This document shows, one piece after another, positions 26,277-35,168 of a stretch of 54,337 nucleotides of DNA. This stretch comes from Pseudomonadota bacterium (lineage in GTDB: Bacteria > Pseudomonadota > Alphaproteobacteria > Rhizobiales > Xanthobacteraceae). The notes beneath the pieces are model-generated. The model saw only the letters and a list, made by a program, of their open reading frames with translations. It had not been told where the DNA came from and made no database searches. The first letter of the stretch is position 1; each line of letters begins with the position of its first letter. The stretch lies in the NCBI GenBank assembly GCA_023423415.1, contig JAFAFP010000018.1, positions 1 to 54,337 of the forward strand, read 5' to 3'. The position numbers were made by a program, and so were the translations under genes.

Positions 26277-27023
26277 TCATGCGCCCCGCGCAGCGGTGAG
26301 CATGTAATTCACATCCATGTCGTCGGAGAGCTGCCACGTATCGGCGCGCACACGATAGATCACGCCACGTTCGTCAACAACGCCCAGACCCGCCGCGCGC
26401 ATAGCGTCTTCAAGCTCTGCGGGGGTCACAAATTTGTCCCAGCGATGGGTGCCGCGCGGCAGCCAGCGCAGCACATATTCCGCACCGACAATTGCGAGTG
26501 CGAAGCTCTTCATGGTGCGGTTGAGGGTGGCGGCGATCATAAGCCCGTTCGGCTTCACCATTTCGCCGCAACGGCGCACGAACAAGCCGACATCGGCGAC
26601 ATGCTCGACCACCTCCATGGCAAGCACCACGTCGAACCGCTCGCCCTTGTCAGCCAGGGCCTCGGCGGTGACGGCGCGATAGTCGATCAGAAGATCGGTC
26701 TGTGCCGCATGTCGGCGCGCCACCTCGATGTTGCTTTCGGACGGATCGGCACCGACCACCTTGGCGCCAAGCCGCGCCAGAGGCTCCGACAGGATGCCGC
26801 CGCCGCAACCGATATCGAGGATCCGCAGGTCGGACAGGCAGCCGATTTGCTTGGGATTGCGCCGGAAATGAACCGCGACCTGATCGCGGATATAGGCCAG
26901 GCGCACCGGGTTGAACTTGTGCAGCATCGCCATTGGGCCGCGCTCGTCCCACCACTGCGCGCCGAGCCGCGAAAATTGCTCGACCTCGGACTGATCGATG
27001 GTGGAGGCACCCGGCCGTGACAT
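26277..27023 (-). CDS. ubiG: Ubiquinone biosynthesis O-methyltransferase
   Basis: Catalyses both O-methylations in ubiquinone synthesis using SAM. 248 residues from the ATG at 27023 (EVEQFSRLGAQWWDE is the standard N terminus); an upstream in-frame ATG at 27116 adds 31 unconserved residues. Motif I is ILDIGCGGGILSEPLARLGA, and VLAMEVVEHVADV and GTHRWDKFV are typical UbiG segments. Divergent from lysC. Confidence 0.95.
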   Translation of the reverse strand: MSRPGASTIDQSEVEQFSRLGAQWWDERGPMAMLHKFNPVRLAYIRDQVAVHFRRNPKQIGCLSDLRILDIGCGGGILSEPLARLGAKVVGADPSESNIEVARRHAAQTDLLIDYRAVTAEALADKGERFDVVLAMEVVEHVADVGLFVRRCGEMVKPNGLMIAATLNRTMKSFALAIVGAEYVLRWLPRGTHRWDKFVTPAELEDAMRAAGLGVVDERGVIYRVRADTWQLSDDMDVNYMLTAARGA

Positions 27024-27238
27024 TTCATACCCGTTGTTGACACCCGCTCGCCCTGCGGCGGTTCCTGGCCGTTGTTTACGGGATTTATGGCCGTGAAACA
27101 CCCGGAACATCATCAATTTTCACTGAAACCGGCGGGTTGCAGGGCTGTGAACTCGCCGTTATGAATACGCCGCCTTCGCGCCGGCGTTTTCGCCCCATTC
27201 GCCATGCGCATTTATCACCCCGGGGCGCCGATTCTTTC

Positions 27239-28492
27239 ATGTCACGTCTTGTGCTGAAATTCGGCGGAACGTCGGTCGCCGATATCGACCGCATCCGCAA
27301 CGTCGCGCGCCATGTGAAGCGCGAATATGACGCCGGCCACGATGTCGCGGTGGTCGTCTCCGCTATGGCCGGCAAAACCAACGAACTCGTTGGGTGGTGC
27401 CGCGATGCCTCGCCCATGCACGATGCCCGCGAATATGACGCCATCGTCTCCTCCGGCGAGCAGGTGACGGCGGGACTGCTCGCCATCGTGCTGCAGAGCA
27501 TGGATATCCCCGCGCGCTCCTGGCAGGGCTGGCAATTGCCGATGCTGACCAGCAACGCGCATGGCTCTGCCCGCATCGAGGACCTCAACGGCGCCGAACT
27601 CGTCAAGCGCTTCGAGGAGCGCAAGGAAGTCGCGGTCATCGCCGGCTTCCAGGGCGTCCACAAACAGACCGGCCGGATCACCACGCTCGGCCGCGGCGGG
27701 TCGGACACCTCAGCCGTTGCGATCGCCGCTGCGATCGGGGCCGATCGCTGCGACATCTACACCGACGTCGACGGCGTCTACACCACCGACCCGCGCGTTG
27801 TCCCGAAGGCACGGCGGCTCGACAAGGTTGCGTTCGAGGAGATGCTGGAACTGGCATCGCTCGGCGCCAAGGTTTTGCAGGTTCGCTCGGTCGAGCTTGG
27901 CATGGTGCACAAGGTGAAGATCTTCGTGCGCTCCAGTTTCGACAAGCCGGAAGACATCGATCCGCACGGTATGCCGCCCGGCACGCTGATTTGCGGCGAG
28001 GAGGATATTGTGGAGCAACAGGTCGTCACGGGCATCGCCTTCTCCAAGGACGAAGCGCAGATTTCCATTCGCAACGTCGAGGACAAGCCGGGCATCGCCG
28101 CGGCGATCTTCGGCCCGCTTGCTGACACCAATGTCAATGTCGACATGATCGTCCAGAACGTGTCGTCCGACGGCAAGACTACCGATCTCACCTTCACCGT
28201 GCCGGCGGCCGACTACCAGCGTTCGCTGGATGTCTTGAGCAAGGCCAAGGACAAGATCGGCTATGAGCGGGTCGATGGTGCGACCGACGTGACCAAGGTC
28301 TCGGTGATCGGCATCGGCATGCGTAGCCATGCCGGCGTCGCTGCGAAGGCGTTCAGCGCATTGGCCGAGCGCAACATCAACATCCGCGCGATCACCACAT
28401 CGGAGATCAAGTTCTCCGTGTTGATCGACGCCGCCTATACCGAGCTGGCCGTGCGCACGCTGCATTCGCTGTACGGACTGGATAAGGCTTAA
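27239..28492 (+). CDS. lysC: Aspartate kinase
   Basis: First step of the lysine, threonine and methionine pathway. 417 residues: amino acid kinase domain starting MSRLVLKFGGTSVAD, with GRGGSDTSAVAIAAAI in the nucleotide region, then two ACT domains (about 265-410; SFDKPEDIDPHG and EDKPGIAAAIFGPLA) that bind lysine or threonine for feedback control. ATG at 27239 chosen over an in-frame start at 27137. Confidence 0.97.
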   Translation: MSRLVLKFGGTSVADIDRIRNVARHVKREYDAGHDVAVVVSAMAGKTNELVGWCRDASPMHDAREYDAIVSSGEQVTAGLLAIVLQSMDIPARSWQGWQLPMLTSNAHGSARIEDLNGAELVKRFEERKEVAVIAGFQGVHKQTGRITTLGRGGSDTSAVAIAAAIGADRCDIYTDVDGVYTTDPRVVPKARRLDKVAFEEMLELASLGAKVLQVRSVELGMVHKVKIFVRSSFDKPEDIDPHGMPPGTLICGEEDIVEQQVVTGIAFSKDEAQISIRNVEDKPGIAAAIFGPLADTNVNVDMIVQNVSSDGKTTDLTFTVPAADYQRSLDVLSKAKDKIGYERVDGATDVTKVSVIGIGMRSHAGVAAKAFSALAERNINIRAITTSEIKFSVLIDAAYTELAVRTLHSLYGLDKA

Positions 28493-28497
28493 CTCTT

Positions 28498-28524
28498 TCA
28501 CCCTCCCCTTTGCGGGGAGGGTGA
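28498..28524 (+). terminator. Hairpin after lysC
   Basis: Perfect 11-base-pair stem TCACCCTCCCC / GGGGAGGGTGA with a 5-base loop, five bases after the lysC stop. No U-run follows. It also matches the CCTCCCC palindrome family at 49687-49794, so it may be repeat and transcript end at once. Confidence 0.55.
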
Positions 28525-28628
28525 AGACAGACGCGCAAAATCAGCCCTGTTCTTTAGCCGGCGCGGGCGCGCCCGTATTCCAACTTCCGCTCGAAGGCCC
28601 TCAAAATGAAGGGCGCGCGGAACAGCAG

Positions 28629-28860
28629 GCGATTTTCAAGACAAGCCAGCCAAGTAGGCTGGCTTGTCGAAAATCGCAAAACGTACAGGAAGGCGGATTG
28701 CCGAAGGCAATCCTGTTGGCTCTCAGCCTGCCCGCGGCCCCATGCGCAAAGTGTGAAAGCGCATGAGATTGGCAGCACCACGGAAAAGCTGGAAGATTCC
28801 AGCGTTCCGCGCGTCGCAGTCAAACTTGCGCAGACTGCGTAAACTTGTCTGCGTGTTTGC
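28629..28860. ncRNA. Candidate structured RNA or repeat: five consecutive hairpins
   Basis: Within 232 bases I see, in order: a 21-base-pair stem with a two-base AA bulge (arms 28629-28651 and 28657-28677, loop AAGTA); GGATTGCC-GAA-GGCAATCC (28695-28713); CATGCGC / GCGCATG (28741-28765); an interrupted stem CGGAA..GCTGGAA / TTCCAGC.TTCCG (28781-28809); and CAAAC..CGCAGAC / GTCTGCG..GTTTG (28821-28859). Such an array suggests a folded RNA or a palindromic repeat cluster. I match it to no known RNA family. Strand unknown. Confidence 0.4.
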
Positions 28861-29095
28861 CGGTCTGCTCCATGGTCCCCAGTGGACGTTCCTCCACCGA
28901 AACGCCGAGGCGGCAAGCCTGGCGGGACGCGGCTTGAACCGGCCTTGCAACGGTTACGTCTTCCCGCCGCCCGGCCGCTGCTCCCCGCCCCGCGTCTCAC
29001 GGCGCTCATGAAACGCCCCTTGCAGCGGGGACGGGATATAGGAAAAAAATCATATATTGGGGAGAATGTCAAGTCGTTTTGCGGACAACGTTTTC

Positions 29096-29161
29096 GTAGC
29101 CCGCATGGAGCAAAGCGAAATGCGCGGAACCCCGGATTGCGCTGCGCTTCATCCGGGCTAC
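29096..29161. repeat. GTAGCCCG palindromic repeat
   Basis: A 66-base element with inverted ends GTAGCCCGCATG / CATCCGGGCTAC (11 of 12 pairs) and an inner GCGGAACCCCGGATTGCGC. I recall such elements as very common intergenic repeats in Bradyrhizobium-like genomes. A second element with inverted CCCGGGACCCA / TGTCCCGG parts follows to about 29240. Confidence 0.65.
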
Positions 29162-29316
29162 GTCGCTGACCCGGGACCCATGAGTTTGATCGGACTATGT
29201 GTCCCGGCTCCGCGGTGCACCGCGGTCCGGCACACAAGAGCGCTTCATTGAAGTCTGATACCAGTCATGCCGACAAATCCGCTGCTGCACGGCACGCCGA
29301 AAACAAAGGAGCGCTC

Positions 29317-30165
29317 ATGACCCTTACCGCCGCCATCGTCGCACAAGGCGCCATGGGTGCCGGTGTCGCCGCGCGCTTGCATGAGCATGGCGTGACGGTG
29401 CTGACATCACTCGAAGGACGCAGCCATGCGAGCGCGGAGCGCGCCAAAGCGGCCGGCATGCAGGACGCGGGCTGGCCTGACATTGCCGCAACCGACGTCA
29501 TCCTCTCAATCGTTCCGCCGGGTGAAGCTCTGGCGCTGGCGCAACGGCTCGCGCCGCTGCTGACGGCTGCGAACAAGAAGCCGGTTTATGTCGATTGCAA
29601 CGCCGTCAGTCCGGATACGGTCAAGGATATTGCCAAAACCATTGGTGAAACTGGGTGCTCGTTCATCGATGCCGGCATCATCGGTGGTCCACCACGCGCC
29701 GGATACGAAGGCCCTGTCTTCTATTATTCCGGTGCGCGATCCGGCATTTTCGACCAGCTCAATACTTTCGGCCTGATCTCCCGCCCCTTGGATGGTCCTG
29801 TCGGTGCAGCCTCCGCATTGAAGATGTCCTACGGTGGCATCACCAAGGGTCTGACCGCGGTCGGCGCGGCGATGATTCTCGCGGCCGAACGCGCCGGCGT
29901 TGGTAAAGCGCTGCAGGCCGAACTTGCCCACAGCCAGCCGGGACTTCTCAGCTATTTCACCCGCAGCGTGCCGGGCATTTTTCCGAAGGCCTATCGCTGG
30001 GTCGCCGAGATGGAGGAAATCGCGCATTTCCATGGTGGTGGGCCATCGCAGGAGATGTACGAGGCCATCGCCGCGCTCTATGCGCGACTGGCGGCGGATT
30101 ACGCGGGCGAGAAGACGGAGATCAGCTCATTGTCCGGCTTTTTCGATAAATCGGGCTCAAAATGA
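29317..30165 (+). CDS. NAD(P)-dependent oxidoreductase, 6-phosphogluconate dehydrogenase-like (DUF1932)
   Basis: 282 residues: an N-terminal Rossmann domain and a C-terminal helical DUF1932-like domain of the beta-hydroxyacid dehydrogenase superfamily. The dinucleotide motif reads AQGAMGAG where GLGAMG is usual, so the first glycine of GxGxxG is Ala. PVYVDCNAVSP and FIDAGIIGGPPR resemble the substrate-binding segments, and ALKMSYGGITKG has the catalytic Lys position. Substrate unknown. Start supported by AAAGGA. Confidence 0.88.
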   Translation: MTLTAAIVAQGAMGAGVAARLHEHGVTVLTSLEGRSHASAERAKAAGMQDAGWPDIAATDVILSIVPPGEALALAQRLAPLLTAANKKPVYVDCNAVSPDTVKDIAKTIGETGCSFIDAGIIGGPPRAGYEGPVFYYSGARSGIFDQLNTFGLISRPLDGPVGAASALKMSYGGITKGLTAVGAAMILAAERAGVGKALQAELAHSQPGLLSYFTRSVPGIFPKAYRWVAEMEEIAHFHGGGPSQEMYEAIAALYARLAADYAGEKTEISSLSGFFDKSGSK

Positions 30166-30175
30166 CGCCTCCGTT

Positions 30176-30312
30176 GTCATTCCGGGGCGATTGCCAACGG
30201 GTCCGCGCGAAGCGCGGCCCGATGGCTATCGAGCCCGGAATCCAGAGCCACATAGACTGAAATCGGCGCCCTGGATTCCGGGTCCGGCGTATTCACGCCG
30301 TCCCGGAATGAC
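30176..30312. repeat. GTCATTCCGGG terminal-inverted palindromic repeat
   Basis: 137-base element bounded by perfect inverted 11-mers GTCATTCCGGG and CCCGGAATGAC. Inside is an inner pair CCCGGAATCCAG / CTGGATTCCGGG, and the module GCCAACGGGTCCGCGC (30193-30224) that recurs inverted at 37790. A second element with the same ends lies at 43568-43669. No gene is present in this spacer. Confidence 0.75.
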
Positions 30313-30397
30313 CACTTGGCTGGGAGGGGAGAAGCAATCCTTGCGGCTGCCACACCCCAGCGGCTATAGCCGCAAGTAAAGCTCAAGGAACAACGCC

Positions 30398-32665
30398 ATG
30401 CGAGGCGCAATGGGCGGCCCGCGCGTATTGTTGCGCCGGCTCCGCGAAGTCATGGCGGAACCGGTCAGCGCGCAGGACCGCCTCGACAAGATTGTGGTGC
30501 TAATCGCCGCGAACATGGTCGCGGAGGTGTGCTCGGTCTATGTCCTGCGCATGGACGGAACCCTCGAACTCTACGCCACCGAGGGTCTGAACCGCGAAGC
30601 CGTCCACCAGACGGTGATGCGAATCGACGAAGGCCTTGTCGGCCTGGTGGCCAGCCAGGCCAACGCCATCAACCTGTCGGACGCGCAGTCGCACCCGGCC
30701 TTCGCCTACCGGCCGGAAACCGGCGAAGAGATTTACCACTCCTTCCTCGGCGTCCCCGTCCTGCGCGCCGGCAACACGCTCGGCGTGCTGGTGGTGCAGA
30801 ACCGCGCCCACCGCAACTATTCCGAGGAAGAGGAAGAGGCGCTGCAAACCACCGCGATGGTGCTTGCGGAGATGATCGCCTCAGGGGAGTTGTCGGCGCT
30901 CGCGCAACCGGGCGCCGAACCAGCCGTGCATCCGCGCCGGCACCTGTCCGGCACGTCGCTGGCTGAGGGCATCGCCTTGGGCCATGCCGTGCTGCATGAG
31001 CCACGTGTGGCGATCAAGAATTTCGTCGCCGACGACATCCCTCTCGAAATCAAACGGCTCGACGATGCCATCGCGACAATGCGCTCCGATGTCGATGTCA
31101 TGCTGGAGCGCGGCGAGATCGCCGACGGCGGCGAACACAAGGATATTCTCGAAACCTATCGCATGTTCGCGCATGACCGCGGCTGGCTGCAACGCATGCG
31201 CGAAGCGATCCGCACCGGCCTCACCGCGGAAGCCTCCGTCGAGCGCGTGCAATCCGACACCCGCGCGCGGATGCTGCGCGCGACCGATCCTTACTTGCGT
31301 GAACGGCTGCACGATCTTGACGATCTCGCCAACCGGCTGATGCGTCAGCTCATGGGTGTCGAACATGCGCCGCGCACCGAGCAATTGCCCGACAATGCGA
31401 TCCTCGTTGCGCGCATGATGGGCCCGGCAGCGCTGCTTGATTACGACCGCAAGCGGCTGCGCGGCCTGGTTCTTGAGGAAGGCGGCGCGACATCGCACGT
31501 CGCCATCGTTGCGCGTGCGCTCGGCATTCCGGCTGTCGGCGAAGTCGAGAACATCTCAGGCCTCGTCGATTCCGGCGATCCGATGATCATCGACGGCATC
31601 ACTGGCGATGTGTACTTGCGTCCGCCGCCCGATATCGAAGCCGCTTATGTCGAGCGTGTGCGCTTGCGCGCGCGGCGTCAGGCGCAATATCAGACGTTGC
31701 GTGACAAGCCCTGCGTCACCAAGGACGGCCACGAGATCGGCTTGCACCTCAATGCCGGCCTTCTCGTCGATCTGCCGCATATCGAGGAAACGGGCGCCGC
31801 CGGCATCGGCCTGTTCCGCACCGAATTGCAGTTCATGGTCGCGCCGACCTTTCCGCGCATCGGCGAGCAGCTCGCGCTCTACCGTTCGGTGCTCGAGGCG
31901 GCCGGAAAGAAACCCGTCACCTTTCGCACGCTCGACATCGGCGGCGACAAGGTGCTGCCCTATATGAGCGCGTTCGAGGAAGAGAACCCGGCGATGGGCT
32001 GGCGCGCCATTCGCCTCGGCCTCGACCGGCCGGGCCTGATGCGCAGCCAGATCCGTGCGTTGCTGCGCGCGGCATCCGGCAAGGCATTGCGCGTGATGTT
32101 CCCGATGGTCGCCGATGTCACGGAGTTCGAGCAGGGCAAGCTGATGGTCGAGCATGAACTGACCTATCTGCGCCGGCACGGCCACACACTGCCGGAACGG
32201 GTCGAGATCGGAGTGATGGTCGAAGTGCCGTCGCTGCTGTTCCAGCTCGACGACCTGTTGCCGCGGGTCGATTTCCTGTCGGTCGGCTCGAACGATCTGT
32301 TCCAGTTCCTCTATGCGGCCGACCGCGGCAATTCGCGGGTCGCCGATCGCTACGATCCGATTTCGGCGCCATTCGTGCGCGCGCTGCGTCTGGTTGCCCG
32401 TAAAGGGCGCGAGCATCGCAAGCCGGTGACGCTGTGCGGCGAACTCGCGTCGAAGCCGATCGGTGCGCTGACGCTGGTCGCGATCGGCTATCGGTCGCTG
32501 TCGCTGACGCCGTCGGCGGTCGGGCCGGTGAAATCCATGCTGCTCGATCTCGATGCCGAAAAAGCGCTGGCCACGATCGGACCATTGCTGGATCATTCCG
32601 AAACCGGCATGACGCTGCGTCAGCGCATCGAGACATTCGCAGCGTCCGAAAACCTTCAGCTCTGA
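30398..32665 (+). CDS. ptsP: Phosphoenolpyruvate-protein phosphotransferase PtsP (enzyme I Ntr)
   Basis: First enzyme of the nitrogen-related PTS; passes phosphate from PEP to NPr and on to EIIANtr, linking carbon and nitrogen state to regulation. 755 residues: an N-terminal GAF domain (about 18-160) that distinguishes PtsP from sugar enzyme I, then the HPr-binding and phosphohistidine domain with GGATSHVAIVARA (H367), and a PEP-binding TIM barrel (about 395-740) containing LFRTELQFM and SVGSNDLFQFLYAADR. AAGGA precedes the ATG. NPr and EIIANtr genes are not here. Confidence 0.96.
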   Translation: MRGAMGGPRVLLRRLREVMAEPVSAQDRLDKIVVLIAANMVAEVCSVYVLRMDGTLELYATEGLNREAVHQTVMRIDEGLVGLVASQANAINLSDAQSHPAFAYRPETGEEIYHSFLGVPVLRAGNTLGVLVVQNRAHRNYSEEEEEALQTTAMVLAEMIASGELSALAQPGAEPAVHPRRHLSGTSLAEGIALGHAVLHEPRVAIKNFVADDIPLEIKRLDDAIATMRSDVDVMLERGEIADGGEHKDILETYRMFAHDRGWLQRMREAIRTGLTAEASVERVQSDTRARMLRATDPYLRERLHDLDDLANRLMRQLMGVEHAPRTEQLPDNAILVARMMGPAALLDYDRKRLRGLVLEEGGATSHVAIVARALGIPAVGEVENISGLVDSGDPMIIDGITGDVYLRPPPDIEAAYVERVRLRARRQAQYQTLRDKPCVTKDGHEIGLHLNAGLLVDLPHIEETGAAGIGLFRTELQFMVAPTFPRIGEQLALYRSVLEAAGKKPVTFRTLDIGGDKVLPYMSAFEEENPAMGWRAIRLGLDRPGLMRSQIRALLRAASGKALRVMFPMVADVTEFEQGKLMVEHELTYLRRHGHTLPERVEIGVMVEVPSLLFQLDDLLPRVDFLSVGSNDLFQFLYAADRGNSRVADRYDPISAPFVRALRLVARKGREHRKPVTLCGELASKPIGALTLVAIGYRSLSLTPSAVGPVKSMLLDLDAEKALATIGPLLDHSETGMTLRQRIETFAASENLQL

Positions 32666-32673
32666 CAATCGCT

Positions 32674-33750
32674 ATGCTTCCGCAGACCAAACTCGACGTT
32701 CTCGTTGCTCGCCACGCGGAGATCGAAGCGCGGCTCGCCGGACAGATATCGCCGGACGATTTCGTGAAGCTGTCGCGCGAATTGTCGGATCTCGGCCCGG
32801 TGGTCGATGCGATCAAGAACTATCGCGCTGTCGGCACCGAACTGAAGGATGTCGAGGCGCTGATCGACGACCCGCAGACCGATTCCGAGATGCGCGAGAT
32901 CGCCGACAGCGAACGCCACGATCTGCGCGAACGCCTCGAGGAACTGGAGAACGAGCTTCGGCTCGAATTGTTGCCGAAGGACGCGATGGATGAGCGCAGC
33001 GTCATCCTGGAAATCCGCGCCGGCACCGGCGGCGACGAAGCCTCGCTGTTCGCGGGTGTGCTGTTCCGCATGTATGAGCGTTACGCGGCGAAACAGGGCT
33101 GGAAGGTCGAGATCGTATCCGCAAGCGAAGGCGCGGTCGGCGGCTACAAGGAAATCATCGCCGACATCACCGGCCGCGGCGTGTACGCGAAACTGAAATA
33201 CGAATCCGGTGTCCATCGCGTGCAGCGCGTTCCGGAGACGGAAGCCTCAGGCCGCATCCACACATCCGCCGCCACGGTCGCGGTGCTGCCGCAGGCCGAA
33301 GAGGTCGACGTCAGCATCCGGGACGAAGACCTGAAGATCGATACGATGCGGTCGAGCGGCGCCGGCGGCCAGCACGTGAACAAGACCGAGTCGGCGATCC
33401 GCATCACGCATATGCCGAGCGGAATCGTGGTGGCCGTGCAGGAAGATCGTTCGCAGCACAAGAACAAGGCCAAGGCGCTCGCGCTGTTGCGCACCAAACT
33501 CTACGACGCCGAGCGCGAGAAACTGGACTCCGCACGTGCCGCCGACCGCAAGGTGCAGGTTGGCTCCGGCGACCGGTCCGAACGGATCCGCACCTACAAT
33601 TTCCCGCAAGGGCGCGTGACCGACCATCGCATCAATCTGACGCTCTACAAGCTGCCGGAAATCGTCGCAGGCGAAGCGCTTGGCGAGATCGTCGATGCGC
33701 TGGTCGCCGAAAACCAGGCGGCACTCCTGGCTGCACAGAACGCGGCATGA
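32674..33750 (+). CDS. prfA: Peptide chain release factor 1
   Basis: Recognises UAA and UAG stop codons and triggers peptide release. 358 residues, with the catalytic GGQ at 231-233 in GAGGQHVNKTESA and the PxT-region upstream. Starts 8 bases after the ptsP stop; its own stop overlaps prmC (ATGA at 33747-33750). Confidence 0.97.
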   Translation: MLPQTKLDVLVARHAEIEARLAGQISPDDFVKLSRELSDLGPVVDAIKNYRAVGTELKDVEALIDDPQTDSEMREIADSERHDLRERLEELENELRLELLPKDAMDERSVILEIRAGTGGDEASLFAGVLFRMYERYAAKQGWKVEIVSASEGAVGGYKEIIADITGRGVYAKLKYESGVHRVQRVPETEASGRIHTSAATVAVLPQAEEVDVSIRDEDLKIDTMRSSGAGGQHVNKTESAIRITHMPSGIVVAVQEDRSQHKNKAKALALLRTKLYDAEREKLDSARAADRKVQVGSGDRSERIRTYNFPQGRVTDHRINLTLYKLPEIVAGEALGEIVDALVAENQAALLAAQNAA

Positions 33751-34646
33751 CTGTCCCGGACCTGCGCGATGCCGCCAATATCGGGGCTGCGCGCCGGATC
33801 GTCACAAGACTATTTGAAGAAGCCGGAATCGAATCGCCTGCGCTGGATGCCCGGCTGCTGATCGGTCACGCGCTGTCACTCAACCATACAGCGCTCGCAA
33901 TCTCGTCCGATCGCAAACTCACCACGGGAGAACAAGACGCCATCGCGCAGCTGGCCGCACGCCGGTTGAACGGTGAGCCAGTGGCACGCGTCGTCGGCGA
34001 AAAGGAATTCTGGGGCTTGCCGTTCAAGCTCTCGTCCGCGGCGCTGGTGCCGCGGCCCGACACTGAAACATTGGTGGAAGCAGCCCTCGCCGCGATCGAC
34101 GCGGACAAGCGACGCAACGACCATTTGCTGATCGCCGATCTCGGCGTCGGCTCGGGCGCAATCCTGCTGGCGCTGTTGCATGAGTTGCCGAATGCCTTCG
34201 GCATCGGCACCGATCGCAATGCCGAAGCGATCGCCACCGCGCACGACAATGCCGCTGCACTCGGCCTGTCCTCTCGAACGGCATTTGCGATGATGGATTT
34301 CGGGGCCGCACTCGGACACAGCTTCGACCTTGTGGTCTCCAATCCGCCCTATGTCGCCTCGGACGATATCGCGTCATTGTCGCGCGATGTGCGGGAGCAT
34401 GATCCGCATCTGGCGCTGGATGGCGGCCGTGACGGACTCGATGCCTACCGCGCCATCGCCGGTCAGGCGCCGGATCTTCTTCGTGATGGCGGACTCATTG
34501 CTGTGGAAATCGGACTGGGCCAGGCTGACGACGTCGCGGCCATCTTCGAGGCGTATGGGGCTGTCACGATGATTGCGTGTCGCGCAGACCTGTCTGGAAT
34601 TCCCCGCGCGTTGCTGTTCCGGCGAGCCATCTCCGAACATGGCTAA
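33747..34646 (+). CDS. prmC: Release factor glutamine methyltransferase
   Basis: N5-methylates the Gln of the GGQ motif in release factors, so it acts on the product of the gene before it. 299 residues: N-terminal helical domain, class I methyltransferase fold with LIADLGVGSGAILLALL (motif I) and the signature NPPY at 199-202. Overlaps prfA by four bases. Confidence 0.96.
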   Translation: MTVPDLRDAANIGAARRIVTRLFEEAGIESPALDARLLIGHALSLNHTALAISSDRKLTTGEQDAIAQLAARRLNGEPVARVVGEKEFWGLPFKLSSAALVPRPDTETLVEAALAAIDADKRRNDHLLIADLGVGSGAILLALLHELPNAFGIGTDRNAEAIATAHDNAAALGLSSRTAFAMMDFGAALGHSFDLVVSNPPYVASDDIASLSRDVREHDPHLALDGGRDGLDAYRAIAGQAPDLLRDGGLIAVEIGLGQADDVAAIFEAYGAVTMIACRADLSGIPRALLFRRAISEHG

Positions 34647-35168
34647 TGCCCAGAAACCACCGGATTTGCCATGCCGGAACCGCATTCCGCCTCCCCAAAA
34701 AAACGCTTGGATTATCGCGGAGGAACGACTAGCTTCATTGTAGATATTGACCCTGACGCTGGTCGTCAGCGAGGCCCGGGGACGGATTTTCGAGGGAACA
34801 TGGGGTTCTCCGAGGTCCCTGTGAGGCGGGTGCCAGACAAAGCAAACGACACCAAAGTGGATGCCAGGTCGACGCGACAGGCCGAACGAACGAAACAAGG
34901 TCAACGAACGATTTGCCGAATTTGATCGGATGCCTCGCCGGTAAGGTCCGCGATGTCGGATATCGGTGAGTGACGTGGCGCAGATCGGCTGAGAGAGGCG
35001 TGTGCGCCGAGGGGTGTAAAGCGGTCGAAACGAAGACTGTGTGAACGGGAACCTGTGCGTATGCAGCGGGTGGGGCATCTGTCATCGTGACATCGCTGTG
35101 AGTTGGGGATTGGTCATCCGCAAAGCGGTCGAAACCGCGACTATCAGGAGTCGTCAAACAGGCAAGCC
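34647..35168 (+). promoter_or_regulatory. Long leader region of DUF4167 gene
   Basis: 522 bases without a convincing gene precede the DUF4167 start. The 14-mer AAAGCGGTCGAAAC appears twice, at 35018-35031 and 35122-35135; the second copy completes a GCGGT-CGAA-ACCGC hairpin just before the ribosome site. Possible promoter elements lie near 34735. A translation-controlling leader or a small RNA would fit (inference). An 84-codon frame at 34671-34925 looks spurious. Confidence 0.4.

Larger units (their letters stand above)
28493..29316. other. 824-base non-coding region, highly structured
   Basis: No credible gene between lysC and the oxidoreductase. It holds the lysC hairpin, five consecutive hairpins (28629-28860), a GC-rich part (about 28930-29030), and two palindromic repeats (29096-29240). 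Open frames of 60-230 codons on both strands, for example leftward 29237-28554, run straight through the hairpins and repeats and look spurious. Confidence 0.6.

Noticed and set aside
28554..29237. 227-codon leftward frame between lysC and the oxidoreductase
   Set aside because: It runs through hairpins and intergenic palindromic repeats and has the Arg/Cys/Ser-rich composition of non-coding DNA. The repeat explains it better.
34671..34925. 84-codon frame in the DUF4167 leader
   Set aside because: No ribosome site, no recognisable fold, overlaps the presumed leader. Kept only as a possibility.
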